A DNA stretch of 64,000 nucleotides from Bog-473 sp963800725 (GCA_963800725.1 CAWDCE010000019.1:62001-126000), one strand, 5' to 3'; shown: positions 1-8,789, counted from the stretch's first letter. Made by a program: numbers and translations. Notes: generated by a model from the letters alone, not told the origin.

Positions 1-156
1 CTCCGCGACCTCCTCGATGAAGAGCACGAGATCGAACATGCCCATCGAGTCGAAGTCAAGATCCGCGACCAGAAGCGTCTGATCCGTCAGTGTCCTGTCA
101 AGCTCAAATTCCGCGGCGACAGACGCATAGAAGTCTTCACGTTCCACGATTCGCAC
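1..156 (-). CDS. Acyl carrier protein, N-terminal part (runs off the left edge)
   Basis: Reading the minus strand from a GTG at 156 (or a second GTG at 147) gives about 50 residues of an acyl carrier protein: an acidic first helix (EREDFYASVAAEFELD) followed by DLDFDSMGMFDLVLFIEE. The Ser of the DSM motif is the usual attachment point for 4'-phosphopantetheine, so the product would carry acyl or peptidyl intermediates as thioesters in the cytosol. The C-terminal third lies outside the window. It sits 75 bp downstream of the secreted protein gene on the same strand, but the two have no obvious functional link. Which synthase it serves cannot be told from here. The family call is firm; the exact start is not. 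Confidence 0.8.
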   Translation of the reverse strand, partial: MRIVEREDFYASVAAEFELDRTLTDQTLLVADLDFDSMGMFDLVLFIEEVAE

Positions 157-230
157 CCGCTCTTCCGACAAGATCTGGACCGATCATAAGAAGAGTCCGA
201 CTTGTGTCCGCTTGGATTGACGACGATGTG

Positions 231-1595
231 TCAGAGGCCAGCACCCTCGAACGGGGCATCGCCGTAGGTGTAGACGCCACCCGAGGCGCCGAGGATCCAG
301 TAGCCACCAGCGTCCGACGAGGCCGCCAAGGACGTGGCCGATTGACCGGCGAAGTACGACTGGCCGTTGGCGCCACCGAGATAGGGCGCACTGCCTTCGG
401 CATAGATCCCGCCGGCTGCAGAGAGGACCCAGTATCCGGTGCCGCCTGAGCTTGCGGCCATCGCCACTGCGGTCTGTCCGGAGAAGCCCGCTGGATTGCC
501 CTCATACGGGGCGCTGCCGTAGGAGTAGATGTTGCCCGACTTCGACAAGATCCAGTACCCCGAGCCGGACTTGACCAGTTGTTGTGCGGTTTGGCCCGAG
601 AAGTAGCTCTGGCCATAGGCGCCGCCGTAGAAGGGCGCGTCACCGAACGAGAAGACCGCACCTTGATTGGACAAGATCCAATAGCCGGACCCCGAGCCGT
701 CAGCGGTGATCGACTTGGCGACCTGTCCGTTGGTCAGGTCCCCCGTGTTGGCCCCACCGTGGTAGCCAGCATCACCGAAGCTGAAGACCGCCCCGTCGTT
801 GGCCAGGATCCAATAGCCCTTGCCGTCGGGTGTTGCGGCCAGGCCGACTGCGGTCTCGCTCGAGTTGAGGTCACCGGTGTTGGCGCCGCCGTAGTACTGC
901 GCGTCCCCGTAGGAATAGATGGCACCTTGTGACGAGAGGAGCCAGTAGCCCTTGCCGTCGGAGGTGCGGGCCATCGATACCGCGGTAGGTGCGGGATTGC
1001 TGACTGGAAGTGCAGGACCGTAGGTGCTGCCTGGCGCCGAACCGTTATGTGCACCAGCTGGACCGGCGCCGGTGGGGACATACTGACCTGGATCGCTGGT
1101 TGGTGGTTGCGCCGCGACGTTTTGTAGATGCGATGCGTAAGCGCCGTCGGTATAGGTCGACCACGGGCTGAATCCTCCAGCGGCGTCATATTTTGCAACG
1201 GCAGCCTCGGCGTTATTCCACGGGTCGAGCAGCTGGTAATCCTGACCGAACTGGGCCGGAGAAGAGTTTCCGCACGTGATCTGCCAGAGTCCCCAGCCGG
1301 TCTTGTTGCTGCCCGATCCGCAATATGCAGTGCCTTGCTGGATTGCGCCAGGTTCGAAACTACTCTCTGCACCAGTGATGGCGGCCGCAATCGACGCCAC
1401 ATTGGAGGGGCCACCCGCCGCGATCCAGTAGCCCTCGATCTGGGCATAGCTCAGGGCCCCACTGGCCGCTGACGCCGGTTCTGCGCTGGACGAGAACAAA
1501 TAGAGATTCGCCAGGCTCAGCGGTGCCAACGACACGCCAGCCACCCGCAAAGACTTACGAACGGCACTCCTCTTCGGAGATTTGCCCTTCTTCAT
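231..1595 (-). CDS. Secreted lysozyme/transglycosylase-like protein with six GYW repeats
   Basis: The ATG at 1595 is preceded by a strong GGAGG box, so this start is preferred over upstream in-frame codons; the product is 454 residues. Residues 1-45 form a signal peptide with a basic N-region and an Ala-rich end. Residues about 48-160 resemble a lysozyme-like/SLT domain: an early Glu in GAESSFEPGAIQ, then GWGLWQITCG and a conserved Trp-Ser-Thr-Tyr end. Residues about 205-450 hold six repeats of about 40 residues of the form GYWxLxxxGxxYSYGDAxYxGG, which probably fold as a beta-propeller. I infer a cell-wall hydrolase targeted to the envelope by the repeats; enzymatic activity is not proven by sequence. 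Its repeat region is identical in DNA to that of the gene at 2875-4302. Confidence 0.85.
   Translation of the reverse strand: MKKGKSPKRSAVRKSLRVAGVSLAPLSLANLYLFSSSAEPASAASGALSYAQIEGYWIAAGGPSNVASIAAAITGAESSFEPGAIQQGTAYCGSGSNKTGWGLWQITCGNSSPAQFGQDYQLLDPWNNAEAAVAKYDAAGGFSPWSTYTDGAYASHLQNVAAQPPTSDPGQYVPTGAGPAGAHNGSAPGSTYGPALPVSNPAPTAVSMARTSDGKGYWLLSSQGAIYSYGDAQYYGGANTGDLNSSETAVGLAATPDGKGYWILANDGAVFSFGDAGYHGGANTGDLTNGQVAKSITADGSGSGYWILSNQGAVFSFGDAPFYGGAYGQSYFSGQTAQQLVKSGSGYWILSKSGNIYSYGSAPYEGNPAGFSGQTAVAMAASSGGTGYWVLSAAGGIYAEGSAPYLGGANGQSYFAGQSATSLAASSDAGGYWILGASGGVYTYGDAPFEGAGL
351..897. repeat. 547-bp direct repeat, copy 1
   Basis: This stretch encodes repeats 2-5 of the propeller-like region of the secreted protein at 231-1595. 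Compared base by base with 2995-3541 I find no difference across 547 bp, while the sequence on either side diverges at once (GGC versus ATT on the left, T versus G on the right). It therefore behaves as an exchange tract rather than a whole-gene duplicate. Confidence 0.95.
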
Positions 1596-1884
1596 CGTCC
1601 CCCTCCTCACCTGCAAGATGGAAAAATCCATACGCAACTACTTGAGGCACTCAACGATTCTCGACTGTAGTAAAGCAGTTGGATGGCGGCAAGCGACTTT
1701 TGCAGTGCCCAGTATCCGCCTCGCGCGAGCAACTGGATCGTGAGTTTGCGATGCGTTGCTTTTGGAGACCTCCACTCAGAAGTTGCGTCGTGGCAACGAC
1801 GGCCGCCTCAGCTGGCCGCCGTCCAAATGATGTGCCCTCGTTCGTTTCGATGAGGCCGGAGCCGATAGGCAACGTCGAGCCGAT

Positions 1885-2469
1885 CTACGACTGGTTCAGG
1901 TCCCCAGTCGGGAGAGCCTGGGGAGCACTCTGGTACCCCGGCGGCATCGGGTCTTCTTGGACCATGGACCAAACAAGCTGGCCGCTTGCTCCGTTGACTG
2001 GATCAGTCAGCGTGATCTGGTCACCGGAGATCTGCTGTCGGTGTCCATCGGCGCAATCTGGTGCGCAGTCGTTGTACGACAAAGTGCCAACCGCGACCGC
2101 TTCGCTGGCCGTCCACGACGACCATTGGAGATCTTCAGCGATCACGCCATTGTCGCCACATGTCAAGACGATCTGCGTTGGTTCAAAGCTTGGTGTGGTG
2201 CAGTCGGCGTAGACCTCGATCGACCTATCGGCTGACTGGACAGGGGAGGTTGAAGGCGACGCAGGGGTGGTCGAGGAGGGCACAACGCCGCTGGTCGTGG
2301 TGGTCGTCGATGACGCAACGCCGCTGGTCGTGGTCGTCGGGTGGCGCGAAGTCCCGCGGGTTGTGCTTGTCGAGGCCTTGCGCGAAGCCGAGGGGGCCGA
2401 AGTGCCACAGGCCGTTAGGCCAACACCGAGGACTACCAGCAACAAGGTCGAAGAACGCAGTTTGGTCAC
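1885..2469 (-). CDS. Secreted lipoprotein with Ser/Thr-rich linker, unknown function
   Basis: The 194-residue product begins at a GTG and has a classical lipoprotein signal: a hydrophobic stretch ending in the lipobox LTAC (Cys at about residue 21), so it should be anchored to the outer face of the membrane. Residues 22-75 are a low-complexity linker of Ser, Thr and Pro. The remaining 120 residues are a small domain with four Cys (DCTTPSF, LTCGDNG, DCAPDCAD) that may form disulfides. I do not recognise the domain. It lies between the two GYW-repeat proteins on the same strand but with about 290 and 400 bp of spacer, so it is probably a separate transcript. Confidence 0.75.
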   Translation of the reverse strand: MTKLRSSTLLLVVLGVGLTACGTSAPSASRKASTSTTRGTSRHPTTTTSGVASSTTTTTSGVVPSSTTPASPSTSPVQSADRSIEVYADCTTPSFEPTQIVLTCGDNGVIAEDLQWSSWTASEAVAVGTLSYNDCAPDCADGHRQQISGDQITLTDPVNGASGQLVWSMVQEDPMPPGYQSAPQALPTGDLNQS

Positions 2470-2874
2470 GAGTATCGATTATCTCAGTTCGCAATGGTCG
2501 CGAGCCTTCGCCCACTCTCCACAAGTCAGCTCGAATCGTGAAAGTGCAGCAATCGTCGATAGTGGCGATGGTGGCGTTGCGTTCGACCTGCGCTCATTTT
2601 GTGGAGATATGTGTCGGCGATCCTTCCTTGGCACGGCTCTTGCAGGTAACCGGCGGTTCTGCAGGGGCTTTGGTGTGTCCAAGTGGCTGGTCTGGGTGAA
2701 CTGGCGCTCAAACGAGAATACGCCGCGGAGAAGATGGACCAAGGGAACGACAAGTTCTGAAATGGGCTGCGGAGGGTTCGAATCAAATTCCTCAGAACGG
2801 AGTTCAAGCCATTTTGCGCCGACCCCATCAGACGTCTGGGGAGAGAGTGTGCAGAATGCGTTGCTTCGATCTAT
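2470..2874. other. Intergenic region without a supported gene
   Basis: About 400 bp upstream of the lipoprotein gene. Possible reading frames here run antisense to one another and show no protein-like composition. A GGGTTCGAATC string near 2776 resembles a tRNA T-loop but lacks the surrounding cloverleaf. Confidence 0.5.
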
Positions 2875-4302
2875 TTACAAACCGCCGCCGTCGTACGGTG
2901 CATCGCCGTAGGTGTAGACGCCACCCAAAGTCGAAAGGATCCAATATCCGCCTCGATCATCCGTGGGCGCAAGCGAGCTCGCCGTGAGGCCATTGAAGTA
3001 CGACTGGCCGTTGGCGCCACCGAGATAGGGCGCACTGCCTTCGGCATAGATCCCGCCGGCTGCAGAGAGGACCCAGTATCCGGTGCCGCCTGAGCTTGCG
3101 GCCATCGCCACTGCGGTCTGTCCGGAGAAGCCCGCTGGATTGCCCTCATACGGGGCGCTGCCGTAGGAGTAGATGTTGCCCGACTTCGACAAGATCCAGT
3201 ACCCCGAGCCGGACTTGACCAGTTGTTGTGCGGTTTGGCCCGAGAAGTAGCTCTGGCCATAGGCGCCGCCGTAGAAGGGCGCGTCACCGAACGAGAAGAC
3301 CGCACCTTGATTGGACAAGATCCAATAGCCGGACCCCGAGCCGTCAGCGGTGATCGACTTGGCGACCTGTCCGTTGGTCAGGTCCCCCGTGTTGGCCCCA
3401 CCGTGGTAGCCAGCATCACCGAAGCTGAAGACCGCCCCGTCGTTGGCCAGGATCCAATAGCCCTTGCCGTCGGGTGTTGCGGCCAGGCCGACTGCGGTCT
3501 CGCTCGAGTTGAGGTCACCGGTGTTGGCGCCGCCGTAGTACGTAGTCCCTCCATACGAGTAAATCGCGCCTGACGACGAGAGCAGCCAATATCCCGCGCC
3601 ACTGGGGTTTTGCACCATCTGGACGCCCGTAGGTTGAGGAGCTGCGTTACTTTCCCAGGTGAAGGGAGTTATCACACGTGGCACCGCGCTGAAGTTCCAG
3701 CCGGATCCGTATCCGTAATGACCACCTGCCCAGGAGGAATTCCAAATAGCACTCGCCGTCGTCGCCGGCGCCGCACAAGCGGCGAGATCACTCTCAATTG
3801 GTGCGTAGCCGTTGAGACCAGTCTGCAGATTGTCCGCCACAAAGTGGGCCGCGGTTGGAAGATCGGGGTACGCACCGGTCCCTGCGCCTCCGCCATCACC
3901 GTCACCGTTGTTCAGCGGGTTGTTTCGGTCCCACCAATTTGTAGGTGGCTCCTCTGCCCGCATCCATTGGGTGATTACGTTGACGTTATTTGTGCAGGTG
4001 GACCACCCTCCGTCTTGAAGCACCAGGGTGGCCCATGCGAAGTTGCTGGAGTCCCCGGTGCCAGGGAATTGGGAAGCGAAAGGAGTGAATGCGCCCCTCG
4101 AGTACGGTGCGAGTCCTTGCGGGGAAGCCGCACCGGCCGAATGAGCGAGGCTCAGGGGCAAGCTCGCCGCTCCCGCGGCTATCGCCAAAGCCGCCGCAGC
4201 CCGAATCTCGCTTCGAAGATCGAATAGCCGTCGAGAACCGCCGGTGCCGGTTACGGAAACATCTGCACCGACTGCACAGTTACCTGCTTGAGCCCTTGAC
4301 AT
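2875..4302 (-). CDS. Secreted hydrolase-like protein with six GYW repeats
   Basis: The ATG at 4302 has a GGGGGA box 5-8 bases upstream and gives 475 residues. A long N-terminus with a hydrophobic Ala/Leu segment (about residues 33-55) is a probable signal peptide. Residues about 60-215 form a module with WMRAEEPPTNWWDRNNPLN and a WAGGHYGYG-type ending, a pattern found in secreted actinobacterial and phage-like cell-wall proteins whose activity I cannot name. Residues about 225-475 are six GYWxLxxxGxxYSYG repeats, four of them identical to those of the protein at 231-1595. The N-terminal modules of the two proteins are unrelated, so the repeat unit looks like a shared envelope-targeting cassette. 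TTGACA occurs about 75 bp upstream of the start but has no good -10 partner. Confidence 0.8.
   Translation of the reverse strand: MSRAQAGNCAVGADVSVTGTGGSRRLFDLRSEIRAAAALAIAAGAASLPLSLAHSAGAASPQGLAPYSRGAFTPFASQFPGTGDSSNFAWATLVLQDGGWSTCTNNVNVITQWMRAEEPPTNWWDRNNPLNNGDGDGGGAGTGAYPDLPTAAHFVADNLQTGLNGYAPIESDLAACAAPATTASAIWNSSWAGGHYGYGSGWNFSAVPRVITPFTWESNAAPQPTGVQMVQNPSGAGYWLLSSSGAIYSYGGTTYYGGANTGDLNSSETAVGLAATPDGKGYWILANDGAVFSFGDAGYHGGANTGDLTNGQVAKSITADGSGSGYWILSNQGAVFSFGDAPFYGGAYGQSYFSGQTAQQLVKSGSGYWILSKSGNIYSYGSAPYEGNPAGFSGQTAVAMAASSGGTGYWVLSAAGGIYAEGSAPYLGGANGQSYFNGLTASSLAPTDDRGGYWILSTLGGVYTYGDAPYDGGGL
2995..3541. repeat. 547-bp direct repeat, copy 2
   Basis: Identical to 351-897 in the same orientation, 2644 bp away. 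It codes for repeats 2-5 of the secreted protein at 2875-4302. The flanking repeats (1 and 6) are homologous but clearly diverged at both DNA and protein level. Confidence 0.95.
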
Positions 4303-4557
4303 GTGTCGGTTCCCCCGTCCTTGTGCGACGCTCGGGCATCCGAACATCGACCGGCGATTCCATGTTGAGCGTCCATGCCGACATTGTCAAGGGAAGTGGT
4401 GGCGGCGTCGATCTCATTGAGACTTACTTGGTGACTCCGCGCATGACGTAGAAATGTGATGACTGTGAATCACGTTGTGAATCGGCCCGGGTTTTATGCG
4501 GACACATCACTCGTTTGTCAGTGAAACAAGCAATTCCGGTGCTGCAGTCCGACGGCG

Positions 4558-4744
4558 TTAGTTCTCCTCGAACTCTGCTGGGGGAATCTTGCCGATCTCG
4601 TTGTGGATGCGGCGGTTGATGAACCAATCGACTGAGGTGAACGTGGCCCATTCGACATGGTCGACGTTCTTCGAGAGACCCTTCTGGTGGATCAGTTCGA
4701 TCTTGTATTGGCCGTTGAGGGATTCAGCCAGGTCGTCGTCGTAG
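4558..4744 (-). pseudogene. IS3-family transposase (OrfB) C-terminal remnant
   Basis: Minus-strand reading gives about 60 residues ending at a TAA: YDDDLAESLNGQYKIELIH, then NVDHVEWATFTSVDWFINRR and a final IGKIPPAEFEEN. This is the well-known C-terminus of the DDE integrase domain of IS3-type transposases; the AES-N-YK-ELI block holds the terminal catalytic Glu. Everything upstream in that frame is lost, so it is a dead fragment. Beyond it, the plus strand at about 4770-4860 can be read as a degenerate piece from the middle of the same family (GLIHYRDSG), suggesting an inversion during decay. No terminal inverted repeats or target duplication were recognised. Confidence 0.75.
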
Positions 4745-4972
4745 GTTCGCCTTTGATCTCGAGGCTTCTCACGACGTCGCCTTCGGCCAGGCGATCCGTG
4801 CGGTGAGTTGCGAGAGATTGCACCCTGCCCGAATCGACCGAGACCTCTACGGACTGATTCATTACAGGGACAGTGGTCGATGTTGGATCTCGAGTGCCCG
4901 CTTACAAGCTCAGACTCAAGGCGACAGGGGGTTTGTCTCCAGGGGCCCGGATGTCGTAGTTTGATACGTTAA

Positions 4973-4982
4973 ATGATATCAT
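4973..4982. promoter_or_regulatory. Perfect 10-bp palindrome upstream of HTH gene
   Basis: ATGATATCAT lies six bases before the start codon of the HTH gene at 4989. HTH antitoxins of this kind usually repress their own operon from such a site. The role is inferred from position alone. Confidence 0.4.
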
Positions 4983-4988
4983 CTGAAC

Positions 4989-5609
4989 ATGGATGGAAAG
5001 TCAACTTCAAGCAATCTCCTTCGCAATCTCCGGCATCGTCGACAGTTGTCGCAGCGCGCCTTGGCGAAATGCGCTGGCGTCCCACAGCCAACGATCGCCG
5101 AAATCGAGGCGGGGCGTCGAGAGCCGACAATGTCGTTACTCAGCCGAATCGCGGAATCTGTTGGAGAAACCCTTGACGTACGGTCAATCCCACTTGACCG
5201 ATTTAGCGCTGTGGCAACCGCCAATCGAATTGCAGGGCATCTCGCTGGATCTGCCGATCAGTCTCACGGTGCTGACAGTGGCAAGGACGCGGCGCTCCGA
5301 TCCTTGCTTGATTTGCGTGACTCCCTACGAAGGTGCGAGGGGAAGGAATTCTTGAAGCTTGTTGAATTGCCTCCAAATCTTGTGGGTGACACGCGATGGG
5401 ATGCTCTGATTGCTGCTGTCGTAGAGGATGAAAGTACGCGGAAGGGTGTGAGGCCTCCGAGATGGACGAACGACCGGAGTCGTTTCGTCAAGCCGTTTTG
5501 GTATCTAGCTGACATTCCTGAACTTCATGACTGGGCGTTGGCTTCATCTCCTGCCTCATTTTTACGCCACGGCGTAATTGCATCTGAAACTGATCTAGAG
5601 AGCGTCTGA
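4989..5609 (+). CDS. XRE-family HTH protein, antitoxin-like
   Basis: 206 residues. Residues about 8-65 are a classical Cro/C1-type HTH: LRNLRHRRQLSQRALAKCAG, the turn VPQPTIAEIEAGRREP, then MSLLSRIAESVGETL. The C-terminal 130 residues (RWDALIAAVVE, then a Trp-rich end) are not a domain I can name but resemble the tails of HTH partners of nucleotidyltransferase toxins. Its stop overlaps the start of the next gene (TGATG at 5607-5611), so the two are translationally coupled, the usual arrangement of a type II or type IV toxin-antitoxin pair. GC content is lower than in the neighbours and an IS3 remnant lies just upstream, consistent with acquisition by transfer. Confidence 0.8.
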   Translation: MDGKSTSSNLLRNLRHRRQLSQRALAKCAGVPQPTIAEIEAGRREPTMSLLSRIAESVGETLDVRSIPLDRFSAVATANRIAGHLAGSADQSHGADSGKDAALRSLLDLRDSLRRCEGKEFLKLVELPPNLVGDTRWDALIAAVVEDESTRKGVRPPRWTNDRSRFVKPFWYLADIPELHDWALASSPASFLRHGVIASETDLESV

Positions 5610-6137
5610 TGGACCGAGACGAGATTGAATCCGCGCTGAAGGAGCTCTCGGACGAACTTGAACGTCGCGGAGTCAGTGCCAGAATTTTTCTGGTTGGTGG
5701 GTCAGCGATGGCACTCTCGTTTAGCTCTCGCTACTCAACTGCTGACGTAGATGTGGATGCCGATCCGCCCGATCTCGTAATTGAAGTGGCACGCGAAGTT
5801 GGCGAGCGACGTGGGCTCCCTGACGATTGGTTGAATTGTCCGCCAAGCAGTTCATTCCGATTTTCAAGCATCCCGACTGGCGCCCGATTTCAGAATTGGC
5901 AATGTCGAAATAGTCGCCGCAGATGAGCGAGCGATGTTAGCGATGAAGATCCGCGCCAGTCGACCTAGTCGAGATCGAGGGGATATCGCATTCCTACTCA
6001 AGGCGTGTGGCATCTCATCCGAGGACGAGGCTCTGGATCTGTATAAGGAATACTTCCCGGATGATCCGCTGCCTAAGCGAGCTGGTCCTCTGCTGCGCTC
6101 AGCGCTTGCGGATCTCGAAAATCAAGAGCAGCTGTAG
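5609..6137 (+). pseudogene. DUF6036/AbiEii-like nucleotidyltransferase, frame broken twice
   Basis: The first frame codes for IFLVGGSAMALSFSSRYSTADVDVD, the GGSxxAL...DxD signature of the minimal nucleotidyltransferase fold, followed by GLPDDWLN. After that the protein continues in a second frame (AKQFIPIFKHPDWRPISE) and then a third (GNVEIVAADERAMLAMK, RDRGDIAFLLKACGI). Restoring one base near 5838 and one near 5895-5905 gives a continuous protein of about 176 residues matching the family's usual length and order. The family transfers nucleotides to an unknown or tRNA target and acts as the toxin of HTH-coupled pairs. The two breaks may be real inactivation or assembly error; several other genes here show the same kind of defect. 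Confidence 0.7.
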
Positions 6138-6421
6138 TCGGCCTGAATCGGTCCGCAATTGAATGAGTTTTGAACCGTCGTGGCGCTAATGGGGACGCGT
6201 TCTTAATCGCACCGGAATCTTGGAACTGACTGCCGTGTTAAGACTGAGGTCGCTCGTCGGCTTGTGTGGGTCAGTTCAAGGAGACACAGTCAGAACCGGT
6301 TTGCTGAGTCGGGGTCATCGATCGCGACACAGGCTGGTTCAGGGGAGGGGCGTGGTGCAGCCAGAGCCAGAGTCCTATTGCGTGCCCAGAGGACTTGCTT
6401 GACCAGAGTGTGAATGTCCTG

Positions 6422-6610
6422 TCAGGTCGTTCTTCGTAGTGATGAAGCGCCGGCTGATGGAGCCAGGGTGACCACCGCTACGACGGCCACCACGGCGATG
6501 TTCCCGATCAGGTGCGCGTATTCCACCGTCGATGCGCCTCGCTCGGTGTGTCGTCGTTCGGCCATCTCGGCACGAATCCCGTGGCGTGAGAGAGTCTTCG
6601 ATCCCGCCAT
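6422..6610 (-). CDS. Flp/Fap-type pilin-like small protein
   Basis: Start at ATG 6610 is chosen because AGG lies at suitable spacing; an internal ATG at 6565 is possible. The 62-residue product contains ERGASTVEYAHLIGNIAVVAVVAVV, which matches the Flp prepilin pattern: a short basic leader, cleavage after Gly, then A-S-T-V-E-Y with the conserved Glu at +5 and a single hydrophobic helix. Flp pilins assemble into Tad pili after processing by a prepilin peptidase. No tad/cpa assembly genes are visible nearby, so it would rely on genes elsewhere or be a leftover. His within the helix start and the polar tail are unusual. Confidence 0.6.
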   Translation of the reverse strand: MAGSKTLSRHGIRAEMAERRHTERGASTVEYAHLIGNIAVVAVVAVVTLAPSAGASSLRRTT

Positions 6611-7930
6611 TTGCGACCTATCCTCCGTTGGTGAACGTTTGCTGGACGGCGTCACGGTGCACCAAGGGTACGTTTGAGAGTCACGGCCGTTGCGGAATAG
6701 TTGTCGCCCACTGAGAAATGTCGAAGGGTCGAATCGCCCCCCGATTCGGAACGAGTTGGACGGACAAGTGACCACGATCTCTGACCGCGAATGAAATCGA
6801 AACGTAACCGGCCATTTAGCTTGCCCTTATGTGCGTCCGACACAATGCTCGAAGTGCTGGTCTCTCAGCCCCGCGCTCGATGCCGCGCTCGGGTCCATCG
6901 GGATTGCTCCGCTGGCTCAGCACCAACGTCCACGGACCCGAGCGGGCATCGCATCGGTCCCTTGTTGGGGGAGATGGGGAATCGTTGGCCGTGGGCCGCT
7001 GCACCCCCGAAGGTCGCCAAGAAACTAATGCGTGATTCCTGACCCGGGGGTGCTTGATCGGTGCTAGCGACGAGAGGGAGTCCACCAGGGCCGAGCCCTG
7101 GAATTCTCCAGGGGTCACAACGATCAGGCTGATCCTTTCGTGTTGGCAAGTCTTCACGCATCCGTAACGCGATTCATACGAGCCGACAATGAGCCATTAC
7201 TAGGTTGACTTTCCGCGCAAGTCTCCCAACGATGCGCGGGTGTTGCGTTCGGGTCCGTGGCGGGTCCCATGCGGTTGGCTCATGGTCGATTCGTCACGGA
7301 CCCGCGGCGCACGTGTGGCGTCGGCTTCGTCGTGCGTCGGTGTGCCCACCACCGAGATCCTGGGCATGGGGTTGAGGTCTCGATCACCATGTGACTCATC
7401 CCCATCGTGACGGATGAACTCCTGATTTCATTGGGGGGCCTGCAAAGATGAGCAAGGGACGAGGCGTCAGGACACCCTTCGGACGATGCGCACGCTCGTG
7501 GCACTTCAATGAGCCGCCGGGGCTTCGCCACGACGCGAAAACGGGAGGCCCCTGGACCCCCCGAATTCGCGCCATTCCCGTTGACGTACACGGCGTACGG
7601 ATGCAATTACCTTTGCGTGAGCGATGACAACCGATGACGTGCGGTGTGCAGCATGGCAGGAGTGCGGGCGGACGGAAAATGGGTTCGCGCTTTGTTCACA
7701 TTGCTTGGATCCTGGCGAAGTAAGTGAAGGCCCAGGACCCCTCCGAATCCGTTTCACACCCCTCGTCATGTTGTGATTCCACGGCGCACCCAATTGGCGG
7801 AGAGAGGGCCATAGTCCTCGATGAGAAGGCGACGTGAGCGTCATGCACTAGGTCTGGCACTTCACCGAACCGACCCGTGTCACTCAGAATTCACGTGTAT
7901 TGGGACGTGCCGGACTCTTCTTAGACCAGA
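6611..7930. other. About 1.3 kb with no supported gene
   Basis: Possible frames on both strands are short, mutually antisense and rich in Arg/Pro/Ser, as expected of non-coding GC-rich DNA. A 9-bp inverted repeat (GGGTCCGTG at 7251-7259, CACGGACCC at 7295-7303) is the only clear structure. I cannot assign a function; it may be decayed genes or an uncharacterised RNA region. Confidence 0.5.
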
Positions 7931-8590
7931 ATGTCTTTCCCGCGGGTGAGCGGATATGCGGAAGAACTTGGGTTACGACACATGATCGCTGAAGTGCTGC
8001 TGCTGACAATCACCTCCACGCCAAGTGCAAATGGAAGTTGGTGGGAGTACCTCCTCCTCTTCCTGGCGGTGATGGCGTCGTGGGCCGGGGTGCCAATGAT
8101 CGGGAGTGCTGCGGTCGGAGCCGCTGCCGTCGCCGCCAGTCAGGGGAATCTGAATCTGGCAGTAGTGATCGGAATCTCCGTGGTCGCGGGTGAAGCCGGA
8201 GGATTGCTCGGCTATTACATCGGACATCACTGGGGCACCCAGCTATTGGCCCGTCCCGGCAAGCGCCAGGCCGGTCGACAGAAGCTAATGGTCAAGGGCG
8301 AGGCGGCCTACGCGAAATGGGGACGAATGGCGGTGTTCTTTACACCAGCCATCATCTCTGGAACCGCCAAGATGAAGCTCAGCCAGTTCGCGTTGTGGAA
8401 CTTCTTTGCTTCGATTCTCTTTTCATTGTCGGTGGCTGCGACGGCGTACGGCGTCGGCCGCGTTACCACGGGCCACCATTCCAAGACAGACATCATCATC
8501 TTGATCGTGGGCCTGGGATTGAGCACCCTCCTCACTGTGATGGCCGTGCGGCGCCACCGGCGACACAAGACCGAAGTTGCAACGACATGA
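7931..8590 (+). CDS. DedA-family membrane protein
   Basis: About 219 residues from the ATG at 7931, or 202 from the ATG at 7982; neither has a strong ribosome-binding site. The sequence shows the DedA/VTT pattern: two re-entrant or transmembrane stretches around AGVPMIGSAAVGAAAV and VVAGEAGGLLGYYIGHHWG (the conserved E-x-G...GY.IG motif), an amphipathic FxKxG-like segment (YAKWGRMAVFFTPAIISGTAKM), and two C-terminal helices. DedA proteins are inner-membrane lipid-carrier or phospholipid scramblase-type proteins needed for envelope maintenance. No operon partners are visible. Confidence 0.85.
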   Translation: MSFPRVSGYAEELGLRHMIAEVLLLTITSTPSANGSWWEYLLLFLAVMASWAGVPMIGSAAVGAAAVAASQGNLNLAVVIGISVVAGEAGGLLGYYIGHHWGTQLLARPGKRQAGRQKLMVKGEAAYAKWGRMAVFFTPAIISGTAKMKLSQFALWNFFASILFSLSVAATAYGVGRVTTGHHSKTDIIILIVGLGLSTLLTVMAVRRHRRHKTEVATT

Positions 8591-8789
8591 GTCGCGCCTG
8601 GTGCGTGGCCGGGGCAAAGCCTCCACCAATGACTTTGCCCGCTTCGTCGCCGAGCACCGCCGACCGGGCCAGCTCGTGCACCTCGTGTGCGCCAAAGAGG
8701 CATTTCACGAGCGTCGGCCAAAAGGTCGAACGCACCGCTTCGAGTGGTGAATCTCGTGTGTTTAGTCGATACTCCGGGTCAAAGGGGTC

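Noticed and set aside
2770..2795. GGGTTCGAATC resembling a tRNA T-arm
   Set aside because: No matching acceptor, D or anticodon arms could be drawn around it.
4308..4316. GGGGGAACC just before the ATG at 4302, as in c-di-AMP (ydaO) riboswitches that often precede cell-wall hydrolase genes
   Set aside because: The other ydaO blocks (GGGUGAAU, CAGCUAACCUCGUAGGC) are absent, and the motif lies at the start codon where the rest of the RNA could not fit.
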